The notes below the pieces were generated by a model. That model ran no database searches. It was not told the origin of the DNA and saw only the letters and a list, made by a program, of their open reading frames with translations. This document shows, one piece after another, positions 18,870-29,233 of a stretch of DNA of 64,000 nucleotides. The stretch is from Sphingomonas sp. 28-63-12 (GTDB taxonomy: Bacteria; Pseudomonadota; Alphaproteobacteria; Sphingomonadales; Sphingomonadaceae). The first letter of the stretch is position 1. The number at the start of each line of letters is the position of its first letter. Position numbers and translations under genes: made by a program. The stretch lies in assembly GCA_002281535.1 (NCBI GenBank), contig NCGD01000011.1:24338-88337 (forward strand), written 5' to 3'.

Positions 18870-19544
18870 ATGTTTTCCGCCGGTTTTATCCTGCTGCAGC
18901 TCGGCTATGCCTGTCTTTTGGGCGTGGCTTTTATGCGCAATGCCCTGTGGCGGCGATCCTTCCTGCTTGCCGCTGCGATGCTGTTCGCGATCAGGGCGAT
19001 GCGATCGCCGATCGATCCGATTACGCTCGGCTGGATGGCGATCATCATCCTGGCCTGCGCGGCGCTGATCGGCAGACCGTTCATCCGCAATGCCGCTGTG
19101 CATTTCACGCCTGAGGACTTGGTGCTGCGCAGCGCGATCTTCGAGGCCCTGCCGGCGCACGAAGCGCGACATTTAATGGATCAGGGCTGGTGGCTGAACG
19201 GCGCACCCGGCGAAACGCTTACCCGCCAAGACCAGCCGGTCGAAACATTGGTTTTCATGCAATCCGGCAGCGCACAGGTGCTGGTTGGTGGGCGGCCGGT
19301 CGGCAGTTGCGGCGCTGGCGACCTGATTGGCGAAGCCACGGCGCTAACCGGCGCACCGGCGACGGCGACGGTGGTGCTCGATGCGCCGGCGCGGTTGTGG
19401 TGCATCAAATCGGCCACGCTGCGTGACTATATCAGCGCCAATCCGGACGTCGGCTCGTCGCTTGAGCGCAGCTTCCGGATCGCGCTCAGGGCGAAATTGA
19501 TGGCAACCAACATGGCGATCGCCGCTCACCGCGTAACCGGCTGA
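18870..19544 (+). CDS. Membrane-anchored cyclic-nucleotide-binding-like protein
   Basis: 224 residues. Three hydrophobic helices fill the first 70 residues, then a cNMP-binding beta-roll (about 90-205). The phosphate-binding cassette reads GDLIGEATALTGAPATATV. The GE pair is kept, but the Arg that contacts the cyclic phosphate is replaced by Ala. There is no DNA-binding domain. The topology of three helices plus one cNBD resembles Popeye-domain proteins (inference from layout only). AAGGGG precedes the ATG. Ligand and role are unknown. Confidence 0.75.
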   Translation: MFSAGFILLQLGYACLLGVAFMRNALWRRSFLLAAAMLFAIRAMRSPIDPITLGWMAIIILACAALIGRPFIRNAAVHFTPEDLVLRSAIFEALPAHEARHLMDQGWWLNGAPGETLTRQDQPVETLVFMQSGSAQVLVGGRPVGSCGAGDLIGEATALTGAPATATVVLDAPARLWCIKSATLRDYISANPDVGSSLERSFRIALRAKLMATNMAIAAHRVTG

Positions 19545-19593
19545 CGGCGATCAATGGCAAAGCGATGATATCCAGGCCTGCGGGGTGCTTGCC

Positions 19594-21186
19594 TCACAAG
19601 GTCGCCAGCTGGTGGTCCTTATATTGAGCCCGCAAGGCGGTCTTGAGGAGTTTGCCCGTGGCGGTGTGCGGCAGCTCATCGACGAACAGTATCTCGTCGG
19701 GCAACCACCATTTGGCGACATGGCCAGCCAGATACGCGTTGATCTCTGCCGGGCTGACGGCGCTGCCCGGCTTGCGGACCACCAGCAACAAGGGACGTTC
19801 ATCCCATTTGGGGTGATGAATCCCGATCGCCGCCGCTTCAGCCACCCCGGGGCAGCCGACCGCTGCATTCTCCAGATCGACCGAGCTGATCCATTCACCG
19901 CCCGATTTGATGACGTCTTTGGCGCGATCGGTGATCTGCATCGTACCATCGGCATGGATCACCGCGACATCGCCAGTATCGAACCAGTTGTTGGCATCGA
20001 CGCAATCGGCCTCTGCCTTGAAATAGCGTTTGATCACCCAGGGACCACGAATTTGTAGCCGGCCCGAACTCGCGCCGTCGCGCGGCTGCTCGACATCATC
20101 GTCATCGACCACGCGCAGCTCGACCCCGAACGGGATCTGGCCCTGCTTGCTGACCATATCGAGCTGCTCGCCGAGGCTGAGCGCGTCCCAATGCGGCGGC
20201 GGCGCGCCGGCGGTGCCGATCGGCGACGTCTCGGTCATGCCCCATAAATGCGCCACCCGCGCGCCCATCCCCATGATCCTTTCGATCATCGCCCGTGGCG
20301 CTGCCGATCCACCGATAGTCACCTGCTGCAAATAGCGTGGCAGTTCGCCGGTCGCGTCGATATGCTGGAACATCGTCAGCCAGACGGTCGGCACCCCGGC
20401 CGAATGCGTCACTTTTTCCTGATTCATCAACCGGCACAGCACCGCCGGATCATTGACACAGGCATAGACGAATTTCGCGCCGGAGAGCGCACCCGCGAAT
20501 GGCAGGCCCCAGGCGGCGGCATGGAACATCGGCACCACCGGCAGGATCACCGCCTGCGACGACAGGTTGAGCAGCCACGGCGACACGCCCGCCATCGCAT
20601 GGATCATCGTCGATCGATGCTCGTACAGCACGCCCTTGGGGTTGCCCGTCGTCCCGCTGGTATAGCAGAGCATGCACGGATCGCGCTCGGGGCCTTCATA
20701 CCATTGATAATGGCCATCCTGCGCCGCGATCACACCTTCGAAGCTATCCGCGCCCTCGCCATCGAAACAGATATAGTGCTCGATACTCGTCCAGAGCGGC
20801 TTCAGCCGATCAACCAGCGGCTGGAACTGCTTGTCATAGAGCAGCACCCGGTCCTCGGCATGATTGACGATATAGACTAGCTGTTCATCGAACAGCCGCG
20901 GGTTGAGGGTGTGGATCACGCCACCCATGCCAATCGCGCCATACCAGGCCACCAGATGCCGGCTATGGTTCATCGCCAGGCTGGCGATCCGGTCGCCCGG
21001 CTGCATACCCAATTTTTCAAGCGCCTGTGCCAGCTTCTTCGCATCACGAGCGATGCCGGCCCAGGTTGTCCGGGTTTCAATTCCTTCGGCCCAATAGGTG
21101 ACGATCTCGCGACGGCCATGTTCGCGCGCGGCGTGGTCAAGCAGGCGCGGCACCCGTAATTCGAAATCCTGCATTCCACCGAGCAC
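19594..21186 (-). CDS. Fatty-acid--CoA ligase (AMP-binding)
   Basis: Activates a medium- or long-chain fatty acid to the acyl-CoA via acyl-AMP. 530 residues. Motifs: P-loop [29 protein letters not shown], the hinge [14 protein letters not shown] and the C-terminal catalytic Lys in [14 protein letters not shown] chose GTG 21186 because GGGGAGG lies exactly six bases upstream. The ATG at 21174 (MQDFELRVP) is possible but 18 bases from that site. The open frame to 21690 is an extension inside dnaE. It lies 17 bases after the dnaE stop. Confidence 0.93.
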   Translation of the reverse strand: MLGGMQDFELRVPRLLDHAAREHGRREIVTYWAEGIETRTTWAGIARDAKKLAQALEKLGMQPGDRIASLAMNHSRHLVAWYGAIGMGGVIHTLNPRLFDEQLVYIVNHAEDRVLLYDKQFQPLVDRLKPLWTSIEHYICFDGEGADSFEGVIAAQDGHYQWYEGPERDPCMLCYTSGTTGNPKGVLYEHRSTMIHAMAGVSPWLLNLSSQAVILPVVPMFHAAAWGLPFAGALSGAKFVYACVNDPAVLCRLMNQEKVTHSAGVPTVWLTMFQHIDATGELPRYLQQVTIGGSAAPRAMIERIMGMGARVAHLWGMTETSPIGTAGAPPPHWDALSLGEQLDMVSKQGQIPFGVELRVVDDDDVEQPRDGASSGRLQIRGPWVIKRYFKAEADCVDANNWFDTGDVAVIHADGTMQITDRAKDVIKSGGEWISSVDLENAAVGCPGVAEAAAIGIHHPKWDERPLLLVVRKPGSAVSPAEINAYLAGHVAKWWLPDEILFVDELPHTATGKLLKTALRAQYKDHQLATL

Positions 21187-21203
21187 ACTGCACCTCCCCA
21201 AAA

Positions 21204-24200
21204 TCAGCCGACCAGCGCCAGCCGCTTCGTCTCGGCGGTCTTCAGCGCGACATCGCTTACACCCTGCATGGTCTCGATCCGGGTCGCAAGCTCGCCGTCG
21301 AGCAGGAAGTCGCGGCCGAGCAGGAGCAAGGCCTCCCCGCCACTCGGCAGCGCGGCGCGAACATAGACCTCGCCCCGCGCGCCGCGCGCCTCGGCGAGCA
21401 GCGCCCCCAACTCTCCGATGGCGAAAGGCTCGGCCACGCCGACCTCCATCACCATGCGGGCGGTATTCGCCAGGTCCTCGAACGCCTGCAGGCGCTTGAC
21501 GTTGACACGGGGGGTTTCTTCGCCGGGCCGGCGATCGAGTTCGACGGTGGCGATCCCGCACCCCCCGCTGCGCGCCGCTTCCTCGAGATCGGCGGCGACA
21601 TTGTCGTCGAAGCAGGTCGCCGCGAACTGGCCCGATGCATCGGACAAAGTTGTCATCAAATAGCGGCGCCCCTTGGCAGAGGTCCGCCATTTCGCTTCCT
21701 CGACCAGCACCGCCATGGTCGCGCCGGCACGCGTGCCATCGTCGGGGATATCGAGCTCGCCCAGGCCGACATAGCTGCGCGCGCCATACATCCTGGCGAG
21801 ATGGCGATGCCGATCGACCGGGTGGGCCGAGAAATAAAAGCCGAACGCTTCCTTTTCCTGGTCCATCCGCTGCGCCAGCGTCCAGCGCGCCGACAGCGGC
21901 AGCTTGATCGACGCCCCGGAAGAGGGCTCGCTCTCGCCGAACAGGCCGCCCTGGCCACTGGTCCGCTGATCATGGAGCCGCGCGGCGACGGCCAGGATCG
22001 TCTCGGCGCTGGCGTAAATGCCGGCGCGGTTGGGATCGATGCCGTCAAACGCGCCCGCCGCCGCCAATGTCTCCAGCTGCCGCTTGTTGAGCAGGCGCGG
22101 ATCGACCCGGATGGCGAGATCGTCGAGCGACGCGAACGGGCCGTTGTCGCGCCGTTCGATCACCAGCCGCTCCATCGCGCCTTCGCCGACCGATTTCAGC
22201 GCAGCGAGCGCATAGCGGACGGCGAGCCCGCCGCCCTGGTCGGTCGGCACTTCCTCTACCGTAAACTCGGCATCGCTGGCGTTGATGCACGGCGGCAGGA
22301 TCTTTACCCCCATTCGCCGCATATCGTCAGCGAAGACGCCCAGCTTGTCGGTGAGCGTCATGTCGAAACACATTGATGCAGCGAAGAAATCTTCGGGGTA
22401 ATGCGCTTTCAGCCAGGCTGTCTGATAGGCGAGCAGCGCATAGGCAGCGGCGTGCGATTTGTTGAAGCCATAGCCGGCGAATTTGTCGATCAAATCGAAC
22501 AGTTCATTGGCCTTGGCCGCCGGAATGGCATTTACCCGCGCACATCCTTCAACGAAAGTGGCGCGCTGCGCATCCATCTCCGCCTGGTTCTTCTTGCCCA
22601 TAGCCCGCCGCAACAAATCGGCACCACCCAACGAGTATCCAGCGAGCACCTGCGCGGCCTGCATCACCTGTTCCTGATAGACGAAAATGCCGTAAGTCTC
22701 GGCCAGGATCGTCTCCAGTAGCGGGTGCGGATAATCGATCGTCTCGGTGCCGTTCTTGCGCCGGCCAAAGCTGGGGATGTTGTCCATCGGGCCCGGGCGA
22801 TAGAGCGAGACCAGCGCGATGATATCCCCGAAATTGGACGGGCGAACGGCGCTCAGCGTTCGCCGCATGCCTTCGGATTCCAGCTGGAAGACGCCGACCG
22901 TGTCGCCCTTTTGCAGCAATTTATAAACGCCCTCATCATCCCATTCGAGCGTGTCGAGATCGATGGTGATGCCGCGCTTCGCCAGCATCTGAATCGCCTT
23001 TTGCAAGACCGAAAGCGTTTTGAGGCCAAGAAAATCGAACTTCACCAGCCCGGCCGCTTCGACATATTTCATGTCGAACTGGGTAACCGGCATGTCCGAG
23101 CGCGGATCGCGGTAGAGGGGGACCAGGGCGGCAAGCGGGCGATCACCAATGACGACGCCGGCAGCATGGGTGGAGGAGTGACGCGGCAGGCCTTCAAGCT
23201 TCATCGCCAGATCGAGCAGGTGTTTCACGCCCCTGTCGCTGCGATATTCCGCCGCCATTTCCGAAACGCCGTTGAGCGCACGATCAAGCGTCCAGGGATC
23301 GGTCGGATGGTTAGGCACGAGCTTGGCGAGGCGATCGACCTGGCCATAGCTCATCTGCAACACCCGGCCGGTATCCTTGAGCACCGCGCGCGCTTTCAAT
23401 CTCCCGAAGGTGATGATTTGCGCGACGTGATCCCTGCCATATTTCTGTTGGACATAGCGGATCACCTCTTCGCGCCGGGTTTCGCAGAAATCGATATCGA
23501 AATCGGGCATCGACACGCGTTCGGGGTTGAGGAATCGTTCGAACAGCAGCCCCAATTTCATCGGATCGAGATCGGTGATCGTCAGGGCCCATGCCACCAC
23601 CGAGCCAGCGCCCGATCCACGGCCGGGGCCGACAGGGATGTCATTTTCCTTCGCCCATTTGATGAAATCGGCAACGATCAGGAAATAGCCCGGAAATCCC
23701 ATTTGGATGATGACGTCGAGCTCGAATTCCAGCCGTTCTCGATAGGGTTTCTGCCAATCGTCACCCTCCCCCTTGATCCGCGCCAACCGCTTCTCCAGCC
23801 CCGCGCGCGCGTCTGTCCGCAGCACGACTTCCTCGGCGTCGCGATCACCGGCGAGACTTGGCAGGATCGGCTTGCGCTTGGGTGCCGCAATCGCGCAGCG
23901 CTGCGCCACCACCAGCGTATTGGCGATCGCCTCGGGCAAATCGTCAAACAGCAGCCGCATATCCTTGGATGGCTTCATCCAGGCATCGGGCGAGCTTTTC
24001 GGGCGATCGTCGCTGGCAATGTAGGTAGAATTGGCGATGCACAACATCGCGTCATGCGCCTCGCTGAAGCTTTGTTCGGCATAGCAGCACGGATTGGTCG
24101 CGACGATCGGTAAATCGCGATCATAGGCCAGATCGAGCAACGCCGGTTCCGCCCGACCTTCGATTTCATCAAGGCGACGGGTCAGCTCGATATAGAGGCG

Positions 24201-24704
24201 GTCCGGAAATAGTTTTTGCAATCGATCGGCATAGGCCAGCGCATGATCGGGCTGGTCCTCGGCGAAAAGCCTGGCCAATCCCCCTTCGCGACCGGCGGTC
24301 AGCGCAATCAGGCCGGCGGTATGGCCTTCAAGCGCAGCAAAATCGACATGCGGCGCCAATTCCAGCGGGCGCGCCAGATGCGCCTGCGATACCAGGGCGC
24401 AGAGATTTTGATAGCCGTCCTCATCCTGCGCATAGAGCGCCAGCCAATCCAGCGGCGGGGCCACACCTTCTGGCATATCTGGCCGCGACACTCCCAACAT
24501 CGCGCCGATGATTGGCTGTACCCCCGCCGCGCGCGCGGCATCAGCAAAGGCCATGGCGGCATAAAGCCCGTTGCGATCGGTCAGCGCCGCGGCAGGAAAG
24601 CCGAGTTCCTGGGCCCGCTTGGCAATCGCCTTGGGCTCGATCGCGCCATCGAGCATCGTGAAAGACGAAAAAATGCGAAGCGGGACGAAACCGGAATGAG
24701 CCAT
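21204..24704 (-). CDS. dnaE: DNA polymerase III alpha subunit
   Basis: Replicative polymerase. 1166 residues. Order: PHP domain, palm/fingers with the catalytic aspartates in PDFDIDFCETRREEVIRY, a helix-hairpin-helix region, and a C-terminal OB fold. FGRLKARAVLKDTGRVL and GPGRGSGAGSVVAWAL are C-family polymerase signatures. The PHP motif that normally reads HLRVHS reads PLRIFS, so both His metal ligands are gone and this PHP domain is probably not a proofreader. Start ATG 24704 has an in-frame GTG just before it. It follows the TMEM175 gene on the same strand. Confidence 0.97.
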   Translation of the reverse strand: MAHSGFVPLRIFSSFTMLDGAIEPKAIAKRAQELGFPAAALTDRNGLYAAMAFADAARAAGVQPIIGAMLGVSRPDMPEGVAPPLDWLALYAQDEDGYQNLCALVSQAHLARPLELAPHVDFAALEGHTAGLIALTAGREGGLARLFAEDQPDHALAYADRLQKLFPDRLYIELTRRLDEIEGRAEPALLDLAYDRDLPIVATNPCCYAEQSFSEAHDAMLCIANSTYIASDDRPKSSPDAWMKPSKDMRLLFDDLPEAIANTLVVAQRCAIAAPKRKPILPSLAGDRDAEEVVLRTDARAGLEKRLARIKGEGDDWQKPYRERLEFELDVIIQMGFPGYFLIVADFIKWAKENDIPVGPGRGSGAGSVVAWALTITDLDPMKLGLLFERFLNPERVSMPDFDIDFCETRREEVIRYVQQKYGRDHVAQIITFGRLKARAVLKDTGRVLQMSYGQVDRLAKLVPNHPTDPWTLDRALNGVSEMAAEYRSDRGVKHLLDLAMKLEGLPRHSSTHAAGVVIGDRPLAALVPLYRDPRSDMPVTQFDMKYVEAAGLVKFDFLGLKTLSVLQKAIQMLAKRGITIDLDTLEWDDEGVYKLLQKGDTVGVFQLESEGMRRTLSAVRPSNFGDIIALVSLYRPGPMDNIPSFGRRKNGTETIDYPHPLLETILAETYGIFVYQEQVMQAAQVLAGYSLGGADLLRRAMGKKNQAEMDAQRATFVEGCARVNAIPAAKANELFDLIDKFAGYGFNKSHAAAYALLAYQTAWLKAHYPEDFFAASMCFDMTLTDKLGVFADDMRRMGVKILPPCINASDAEFTVEEVPTDQGGGLAVRYALAALKSVGEGAMERLVIERRDNGPFASLDDLAIRVDPRLLNKRQLETLAAAGAFDGIDPNRAGIYASAETILAVAARLHDQRTSGQGGLFGESEPSSGASIKLPLSARWTLAQRMDQEKEAFGFYFSAHPVDRHRHLARMYGARSYVGLGELDIPDDGTRAGATMAVLVEEAKWRTSAKGRRYLMTTLSDASGQFAATCFDDNVAADLEEAARSGGCGIATVELDRRPGEETPRVNVKRLQAFEDLANTARMVMEVGVAEPFAIGELGALLAEARGARGEVYVRAALPSGGEALLLLGRDFLLDGELATRIETMQGVSDVALKTAETKRLALVG

Positions 24705-24742
24705 CACCCGACTATGGGCACTTCATCCGATTCGCGAAACTG

Positions 24743-25396
24743 TCATGTGGTCGCTTTGACCGGAAACCAGCGCGGCAGGACGATCCGGCGGAATATAATC
24801 ATCAACGCCAGCGCAGGCAGGATTGCGATCGGCGCCTGACCGATTGGCAGCAGTATCGACGGCAGCAGAACCACCGGCATGGTCGCGGCACCAACCACCC
24901 GGGCTATGCGATAGCGCATCGGCACCTCTGCCTTCATCAGGCCTGGGCGAAATGCGCCATAAGCCCACATCGTGAAATTGACGACGCCGCAGCATAATTG
25001 TGTCAGCGCATAGAATTGAAACGGCACGCCGGTGCCACCGGGTGCGTACACCACGTGGATCGCTGACGGGATGATGGCGATGGTCAGCAACATCAGCAGC
25101 GTCATGATCGTCATCGGCATGTCGACTCGATGGAGACGCGCGAACAGGTCGCGATGCTGGACCCAGAACAGCGCAGTGATCGCAAAGCTCAGGGCATAAG
25201 CGACCAGCGCCCGCCCGCTGCCGGCGAGCATATCGCTCAACGTATCGGCATGTTCGGGCAGTTTGATCTCGATCGCGGCGAGTGTGGTCGCGATGGCGAA
25301 CACCCCGTCGGACAACATCAGCAGTCGATCAAAGGCGTGGCGTTTGACGTGCTTGTCCAGCGCCTCTTCCGTCGCGAGCGATTCAAATTCCGCCAT
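24743..25396 (-). CDS. TMEM175/DUF1211-type potassium channel-like membrane protein
   Basis: 217 residues with about six hydrophobic helices. The first helix carries the family signature as RLLMLSDGVFAIATTLAAIE (usual form FSDGVFAIAxT, here Leu for Phe). Bacterial TMEM175 proteins form tetrameric K+ channels with pore-lining hydrophobic residues on helix 1. The start overlaps the glutathione peroxidase stop by one base (TAATG), so translation is likely coupled. Confidence 0.85.
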   Translation of the reverse strand: MAEFESLATEEALDKHVKRHAFDRLLMLSDGVFAIATTLAAIEIKLPEHADTLSDMLAGSGRALVAYALSFAITALFWVQHRDLFARLHRVDMPMTIMTLLMLLTIAIIPSAIHVVYAPGGTGVPFQFYALTQLCCGVVNFTMWAYGAFRPGLMKAEVPMRYRIARVVGAATMPVVLLPSILLPIGQAPIAILPALALMIIFRRIVLPRWFPVKATT

Positions 25397-25875
25397 TACA
25401 GCAGCTTTTCAATGTCCGTTGCGATTGAAGCGGGTGTATCGTTCGGGGCATATCGGCGAACAGTATTGCCTTGGCGATCGACCAGAAACTTGGTGAAATT
25501 CCACTTGATCGTGGTGGTGCCCATCAGCCCCGGAGCGTCTTGCCGCAGCCGTGCGAACAAAGGATCGGCGCCCGATCCATTTACCTCCACCTTGGCGAAG
25601 ACCGGGAAAGTCACATCATAATTCACCGTGCAGAACGTGGCAATCTCCGCCGCGTCGCCCGGCTCCTGCGCGCCGAACTGATTGCAGGGAAAGCCAAGCA
25701 CCGCAAACCCCTGGTCGCCATAGCGGCGATGGAGGTCCTCAAGGCCCTGATATTGGGGCGTGAACCCGCATTTCGACGCGGTGTTGACGATCAGCAAAAC
25801 CCTGCCTGCATAGGCCGAGAGATCGACTGGTTTGCCGTCTGCGCCCCTAACCTGAAAATCGGTAATTGCCGTCAT
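25396..25875 (-). CDS. Glutathione peroxidase family protein
   Basis: 159 residues, thiol peroxidase of the Gpx/BtuE type. The peroxidatic Cys is in VNTASKCGFTPQY, the catalytic Gln in GFPCNQFGAQEP, and the Trp/Asn pair in IKWNFTKFLVDRQG. Cys is used in place of selenocysteine. No signal peptide, so it is cytosolic. The start overlaps the GNAT gene stop by four bases. Confidence 0.94.
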   Translation of the reverse strand: MTAITDFQVRGADGKPVDLSAYAGRVLLIVNTASKCGFTPQYQGLEDLHRRYGDQGFAVLGFPCNQFGAQEPGDAAEIATFCTVNYDVTFPVFAKVEVNGSGADPLFARLRQDAPGLMGTTTIKWNFTKFLVDRQGNTVRRYAPNDTPASIATDIEKLL

Positions 25876-26471
25876 TGTCCCCCCTCATGCCGACTGAGCA
25901 AATAGCGCAGATTTTGCTTCACGCCCGCCCATTCGCTGGCAATGATCGAATAAACGACGATATCGCGGATTCGTCCAGCCATCACCTGGTGATTGCGGAG
26001 CACGCCGTCGCGCTTGGCCCCCAGCCGTTCTATCGCAGCTTGTGAACGCTTGTTGAACAAGTCGGTGCGGATCTGGACGACATTGCAGTCCATCGCCTCG
26101 AACGCATGGGTGAGCAGCAACAGCTTGGCCTCGGTATTAATGCCCGTGCGCTGGACCGATTGGGCATAAAAAGTGCCACCGATTTCGAGCCGTTTATGGG
26201 CCTGGTTCATCCGCATATATCGCGTGAGACCCACCAGTCCACCGCCAGCCGCGATCACCGCAAAGGGCATCGCGCGACCGAAATCCCGTTCGCGGAAAGT
26301 GGCGGCCATGAACGCATCGGGGTCTCGAAGGCCGGAGACGTTGGTGAAGAACAGACCGGTCAGCGCGCCATCGGCCGCCGCGGCGATCAGGGGATCACGA
26401 TCATCCGGCACAAGCGGGCGGAGCATGACATGGTCGCCGACCAATGTCGGTTGATCGGCCCAGACTGTCAT
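25872..26471 (-). CDS. GNAT-family N-acetyltransferase (RimJ/RimL-like)
   Basis: 199 residues. MLRPLVPDDRDPL is the usual opening beta strand. The middle has GLTRYMRMNQAHKRLEIGGTFYAQSVQRTGINTE (acetyl-CoA region), and RTDLFNKRSQAAIERLGAKR ends with the typical RimJ/RimL-like helix. The substrate may be a protein N-terminus or a small amine and cannot be assigned. It starts three bases after the small secreted protein gene ends. Confidence 0.88.
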   Translation of the reverse strand: MTVWADQPTLVGDHVMLRPLVPDDRDPLIAAAADGALTGLFFTNVSGLRDPDAFMAATFRERDFGRAMPFAVIAAGGGLVGLTRYMRMNQAHKRLEIGGTFYAQSVQRTGINTEAKLLLLTHAFEAMDCNVVQIRTDLFNKRSQAAIERLGAKRDGVLRNHQVMAGRIRDIVVYSIIASEWAGVKQNLRYLLSRHEGGQ

Positions 26472-26474
26472 CTT

Positions 26475-27032
26475 CTACTTGGTCGGCTCCGTCGCCGGAC
26501 TGTAGATGAAATCGAACGACGGCCCCCAATTTTTGCCACCATCGGTCGAGACTTCACCAAGCTGGCGTACTGCGCCCCCTGGCTGGCTGGTATAGGTCAT
26601 CCGGACGAGGCCGTCCTGGCCGGGCCCGCTGACGCCGCGCCAGTTGCCGGTGATGACCATTGCGTCGCCGATGGAACCGCCGGTGAAATCAACACGCGTT
26701 CCGGTCGAATCGACCCAGGTCTGGCGCCATTGGCCGGTGGCGCTATCGTAATTACTGAGGCTGCCCCCGCCCGCCTTTTTCAACGGCATCCAGTTTTCCC
26801 GGATGGCACAGCCATCGTAAAGACTTTCGATCAGCGAATGAGCGACGACGGTCTGCTTGCCATTCGAGCGGACATCCCAATGGCCGACCCAGAAATCAAA
26901 CTGGTGATATTCAGGCCGGGTGCAAGCGGGGGCGCTGACCGGAACCGCTGGAGGCTCCGCCGGCGCCTGGGCGATAGACGGTGCCGCGATGACAACCGCC
27001 GAAACCAATAATCCGATGCCCTTCACGTTCAT
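26475..27032 (-). CDS. Secreted protein of unknown function (DUF1579-like)
   Basis: 185 residues from ATG 27032, which overlaps the lolD stop (ATGA). Signal peptide [20 protein letters not shown] is cleaved near IAQA. The mature part has [15 protein letters not shown] and a repeating beta pattern ([28 protein letters not shown]-like), the layout of lipocalin-like DUF1579 proteins. It is likely periplasmic. The coupling to lolD hints at a cell-envelope context, but the role is unknown. Confidence 0.75.
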   Translation of the reverse strand: MNVKGIGLLVSAVVIAAPSIAQAPAEPPAVPVSAPACTRPEYHQFDFWVGHWDVRSNGKQTVVAHSLIESLYDGCAIRENWMPLKKAGGGSLSNYDSATGQWRQTWVDSTGTRVDFTGGSIGDAMVITGNWRGVSGPGQDGLVRMTYTSQPGGAVRQLGEVSTDGGKNWGPSFDFIYSPATEPTK

Positions 27033-27703
27033 GTCAGAACTCCCTCTTGCAGCCGAACCACTCGGTCCATCTTTGCTGCAAGCCGTTCGTTGTGCGTAGC
27101 GATTAGCGCCGAACAACCTTCCTCGCGCACCAAACGCAATAGTTCAGCCAGCACCAGGTCGGCGGTGTGTTCATCCAGGTTGCCGGTAGGCTCGTCGGCC
27201 AGCACCAGCGCCGGCTTATTCGCCAATGCCCGGGCTACGGCCACGCGTTGCTGTTCGCCGCCCGACAACTGACTCGGGCGATGGGTCAGCCGGTGGCCGA
27301 GCCCGAGTGCGGTGAGCAGCGACGTCGCGCGCTCCTCCGCCTGAGGCCGGGTCGCGCCATGGATCAGCAAGGGCAGCACGACATTCTCGGTCGCGTTGAA
27401 ATCGGGCAGCAGATGGTGGAACTGATAGACAAAGCCCAGGAAATCACGGCGCACCAGCGTGCGGCCATGGCTGTCGAGCCGGGCCGCTTCGGTGCCGGCG
27501 ATGCGGATCGATCCGCCAAACCCGCCCTCGAGCAGCCCCACCGCCTGGAGCAAGGTTGATTTGCCCGAGCCTGATGGACCGAGCAGCCCGACAATCTCGC
27601 CCTTGGCCACCGTCAGGTCGACGCCGCGCAGAACCAGGATGGTCTCCTCACCCTGTACGAAGCTGCGCGTCAGGCCGGTCATCTGCAGCACGGGCTCATT
27701 CAT
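27029..27703 (-). CDS. lolD: Lipoprotein-releasing system ATP-binding protein LolD
   Basis: 224 residues. Walker [16 protein letters not shown], signature [15 protein letters not shown], Walker [17 protein letters not shown]. It powers extraction of outer-membrane lipoproteins from the inner membrane with the permease upstream. ATG 27703 lies inside the end of the permease gene (eight-base overlap), which settles the start; the frame open to 27793 is an extension. A MacB-type exporter ATPase is the alternative, but adjacency to a LolC/E permease favours LolD. Confidence 0.92.
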   Translation of the reverse strand: MNEPVLQMTGLTRSFVQGEETILVLRGVDLTVAKGEIVGLLGPSGSGKSTLLQAVGLLEGGFGGSIRIAGTEAARLDSHGRTLVRRDFLGFVYQFHHLLPDFNATENVVLPLLIHGATRPQAEERATSLLTALGLGHRLTHRPSQLSGGEQQRVAVARALANKPALVLADEPTGNLDEHTADLVLAELLRLVREEGCSALIATHNERLAAKMDRVVRLQEGVLT

Positions 27704-28946
27704 AACGCAGCACCTGAACCGGATCGGTATTGGCCGCCTTGAACGCCGGATAAAGCGTGGCCAGGAAGCTGAGGATAAGCGCCATCGCAGCAATCACGAC
27801 AATCTCGACCGGATTTGGCTTTGAGGGCAGTTCGGTCAGAAAACGGATCGAGGGGTCCCACAGATTCTGCCCCGTCACCTTCTGGATGAACCACACCACA
27901 TCCTGCCGGAAGAAAAGGAAGACAAACCCGAGTGCCAGCCCGGCGACCATGCCGAGCGCACCAATCGTGGTGCCGACGACCATAAAAATCTTGATCAACC
28001 CGCCGCGCGTCGCCCCCATCGTCCGCAAGATGGCGATATCGCGCGTCTTGGCGCGGACCAGCATGATCAGCGAGGAGAGAATGTTGAACACCGCGACCAG
28101 AATGATGATCGACAGCACGGTGAACATCGCGATCCGCTCCACCTCGAGTGCTTCAAACAATTGCGCGTTCAGCTGCCGCCAATCCGCCACCAGGCCGCGA
28201 CTGCCGATCTTGGCAGCAAGCGGTGCCATGATCGGCCCGACCTGATCGGCGTTGATGGTGTTGAGTTCGACCAGGCCGACCGAATCGCCCATCAGCAACA
28301 GGGTCTGCGCATCTTCCAGCGGCATAATCACATAGGCTTTGTCATAATCGTAGACGCCAATCTCGAAGATCGCGCCAACCGTGTAAGAAACGATCCGCGG
28401 CACCGTACCGAAGGGCGTCGTCTGGCCTTGCGGGCTCAATAGCGAAATCTGGCTGCCGACCTGTGCACCCAGCGCCTCGGCCAGCCGGGCGCCGATCCCA
28501 ACCCGGCCGCTGCCTGGCGTCAAGCTGGTCAGCGATCCGCTCAGCGCCTTGCCCCGGAGCGTCGCGTTGTTGCGGATATCGGCAACCCGCATCCCGCGGA
28601 TCAGCACGGCCTCAACCCGGCCATTATAGGTCGCCATCAGCGGCTGCTCGATCAGCGGGGTGGCCTCGGTGATGCCCGGCGTCTCGCGCGCCTCGGCGAT
28701 GATCTCGCGCCAGTCAGGCAGGCGCCCGCCATAGCCCTGAACCACGGCATGGCCGTTCAGCCCGACGATCTTATCGAATAACTCGGCGCGAAAGCCGTTC
28801 ATCACGCTCATCACGATGACCAAAGCGGCGACGCCAAGCATCACCGCTGCCAGGCTGATACCGGCCACCAGAAAGATGAACCCCTCGCCCTTGCCGGGCA
28901 GTAGGTAACGGCGCGCGATCATCCGTTCATAGCGCGAAAGGAGCAT
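27696..28946 (-). CDS. Lipoprotein-releasing system permease (LolC/LolE family)
   Basis: 416 residues. One N-terminal helix (about 22-48) followed by a large periplasmic domain (about 50-265) and three C-terminal helices, the MacB/FtsX permease layout. [20 protein letters not shown] is the conserved LolC/E opening, and [19 protein letters not shown] is the coupling segment for LolD. Only one permease gene is present, as in many alphaproteobacteria where a single LolC/E-type (LolF-like) subunit may homodimerise (inference). Confidence 0.92.
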   Translation of the reverse strand: MLLSRYERMIARRYLLPGKGEGFIFLVAGISLAAVMLGVAALVIVMSVMNGFRAELFDKIVGLNGHAVVQGYGGRLPDWREIIAEARETPGITEATPLIEQPLMATYNGRVEAVLIRGMRVADIRNNATLRGKALSGSLTSLTPGSGRVGIGARLAEALGAQVGSQISLLSPQGQTTPFGTVPRIVSYTVGAIFEIGVYDYDKAYVIMPLEDAQTLLLMGDSVGLVELNTINADQVGPIMAPLAAKIGSRGLVADWRQLNAQLFEALEVERIAMFTVLSIIILVAVFNILSSLIMLVRAKTRDIAILRTMGATRGGLIKIFMVVGTTIGALGMVAGLALGFVFLFFRQDVVWFIQKVTGQNLWDPSIRFLTELPSKPNPVEIVVIAAMALILSFLATLYPAFKAANTDPVQVLRYE

Positions 28947-29066
28947 AGTTACGGTCCCAGGCCCCCGCCCGGAATTGGGCTAATGATCCTCTAGGGTGAC
29001 GCTGCGACGCTGGCAACGGGGCACCGGCTGTTGCGCTTTCGCCACAGGCCGAGCCAATAGTGCACG

Positions 29067-29233
29067 CCATGGGCGATTAGCCGATGACAAGACCCAATGC
29101 CGGACCTAGCGTTTCATTGCTGACACACAGGCAATGGCCGTGGTTCGGGGATGCCGAAGCTTTGGAGCGCGAACAGGGGCGCGCGCTCAGGCAGAGGCTA
29201 CACAAGGGGGCTGACGAGCGATCGTCACGCGGG
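29067..29233 (+). ncRNA. Candidate small RNA (uncharacterised)
   Basis: The strong plus-strand terminator at 29234-29269 needs a transcript to end, and no plus-strand gene precedes it: the nearest upstream gene is the divergent permease. A weak promoter-like pair, TTGCGC at 29031 and CAATAG at 29055 with 18 bases between, would start RNA near 29067, giving about 200 nt. No known sRNA motif is recognisable by eye (it does not look like tmRNA, SRP RNA or clear 6S). The 5' end is a guess. Confidence 0.3.

Noticed and set aside
21187-21690. N-terminal extension of the acyl-CoA ligase frame into dnaE
   Set aside because: The extension is Arg-rich and unlike the family; a good ribosome site sits just before GTG 21186.
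22725-24113. Long plus-strand open frame opposite dnaE
   Set aside because: dnaE is unambiguous; the antisense frame lacks a ribosome site and motifs.
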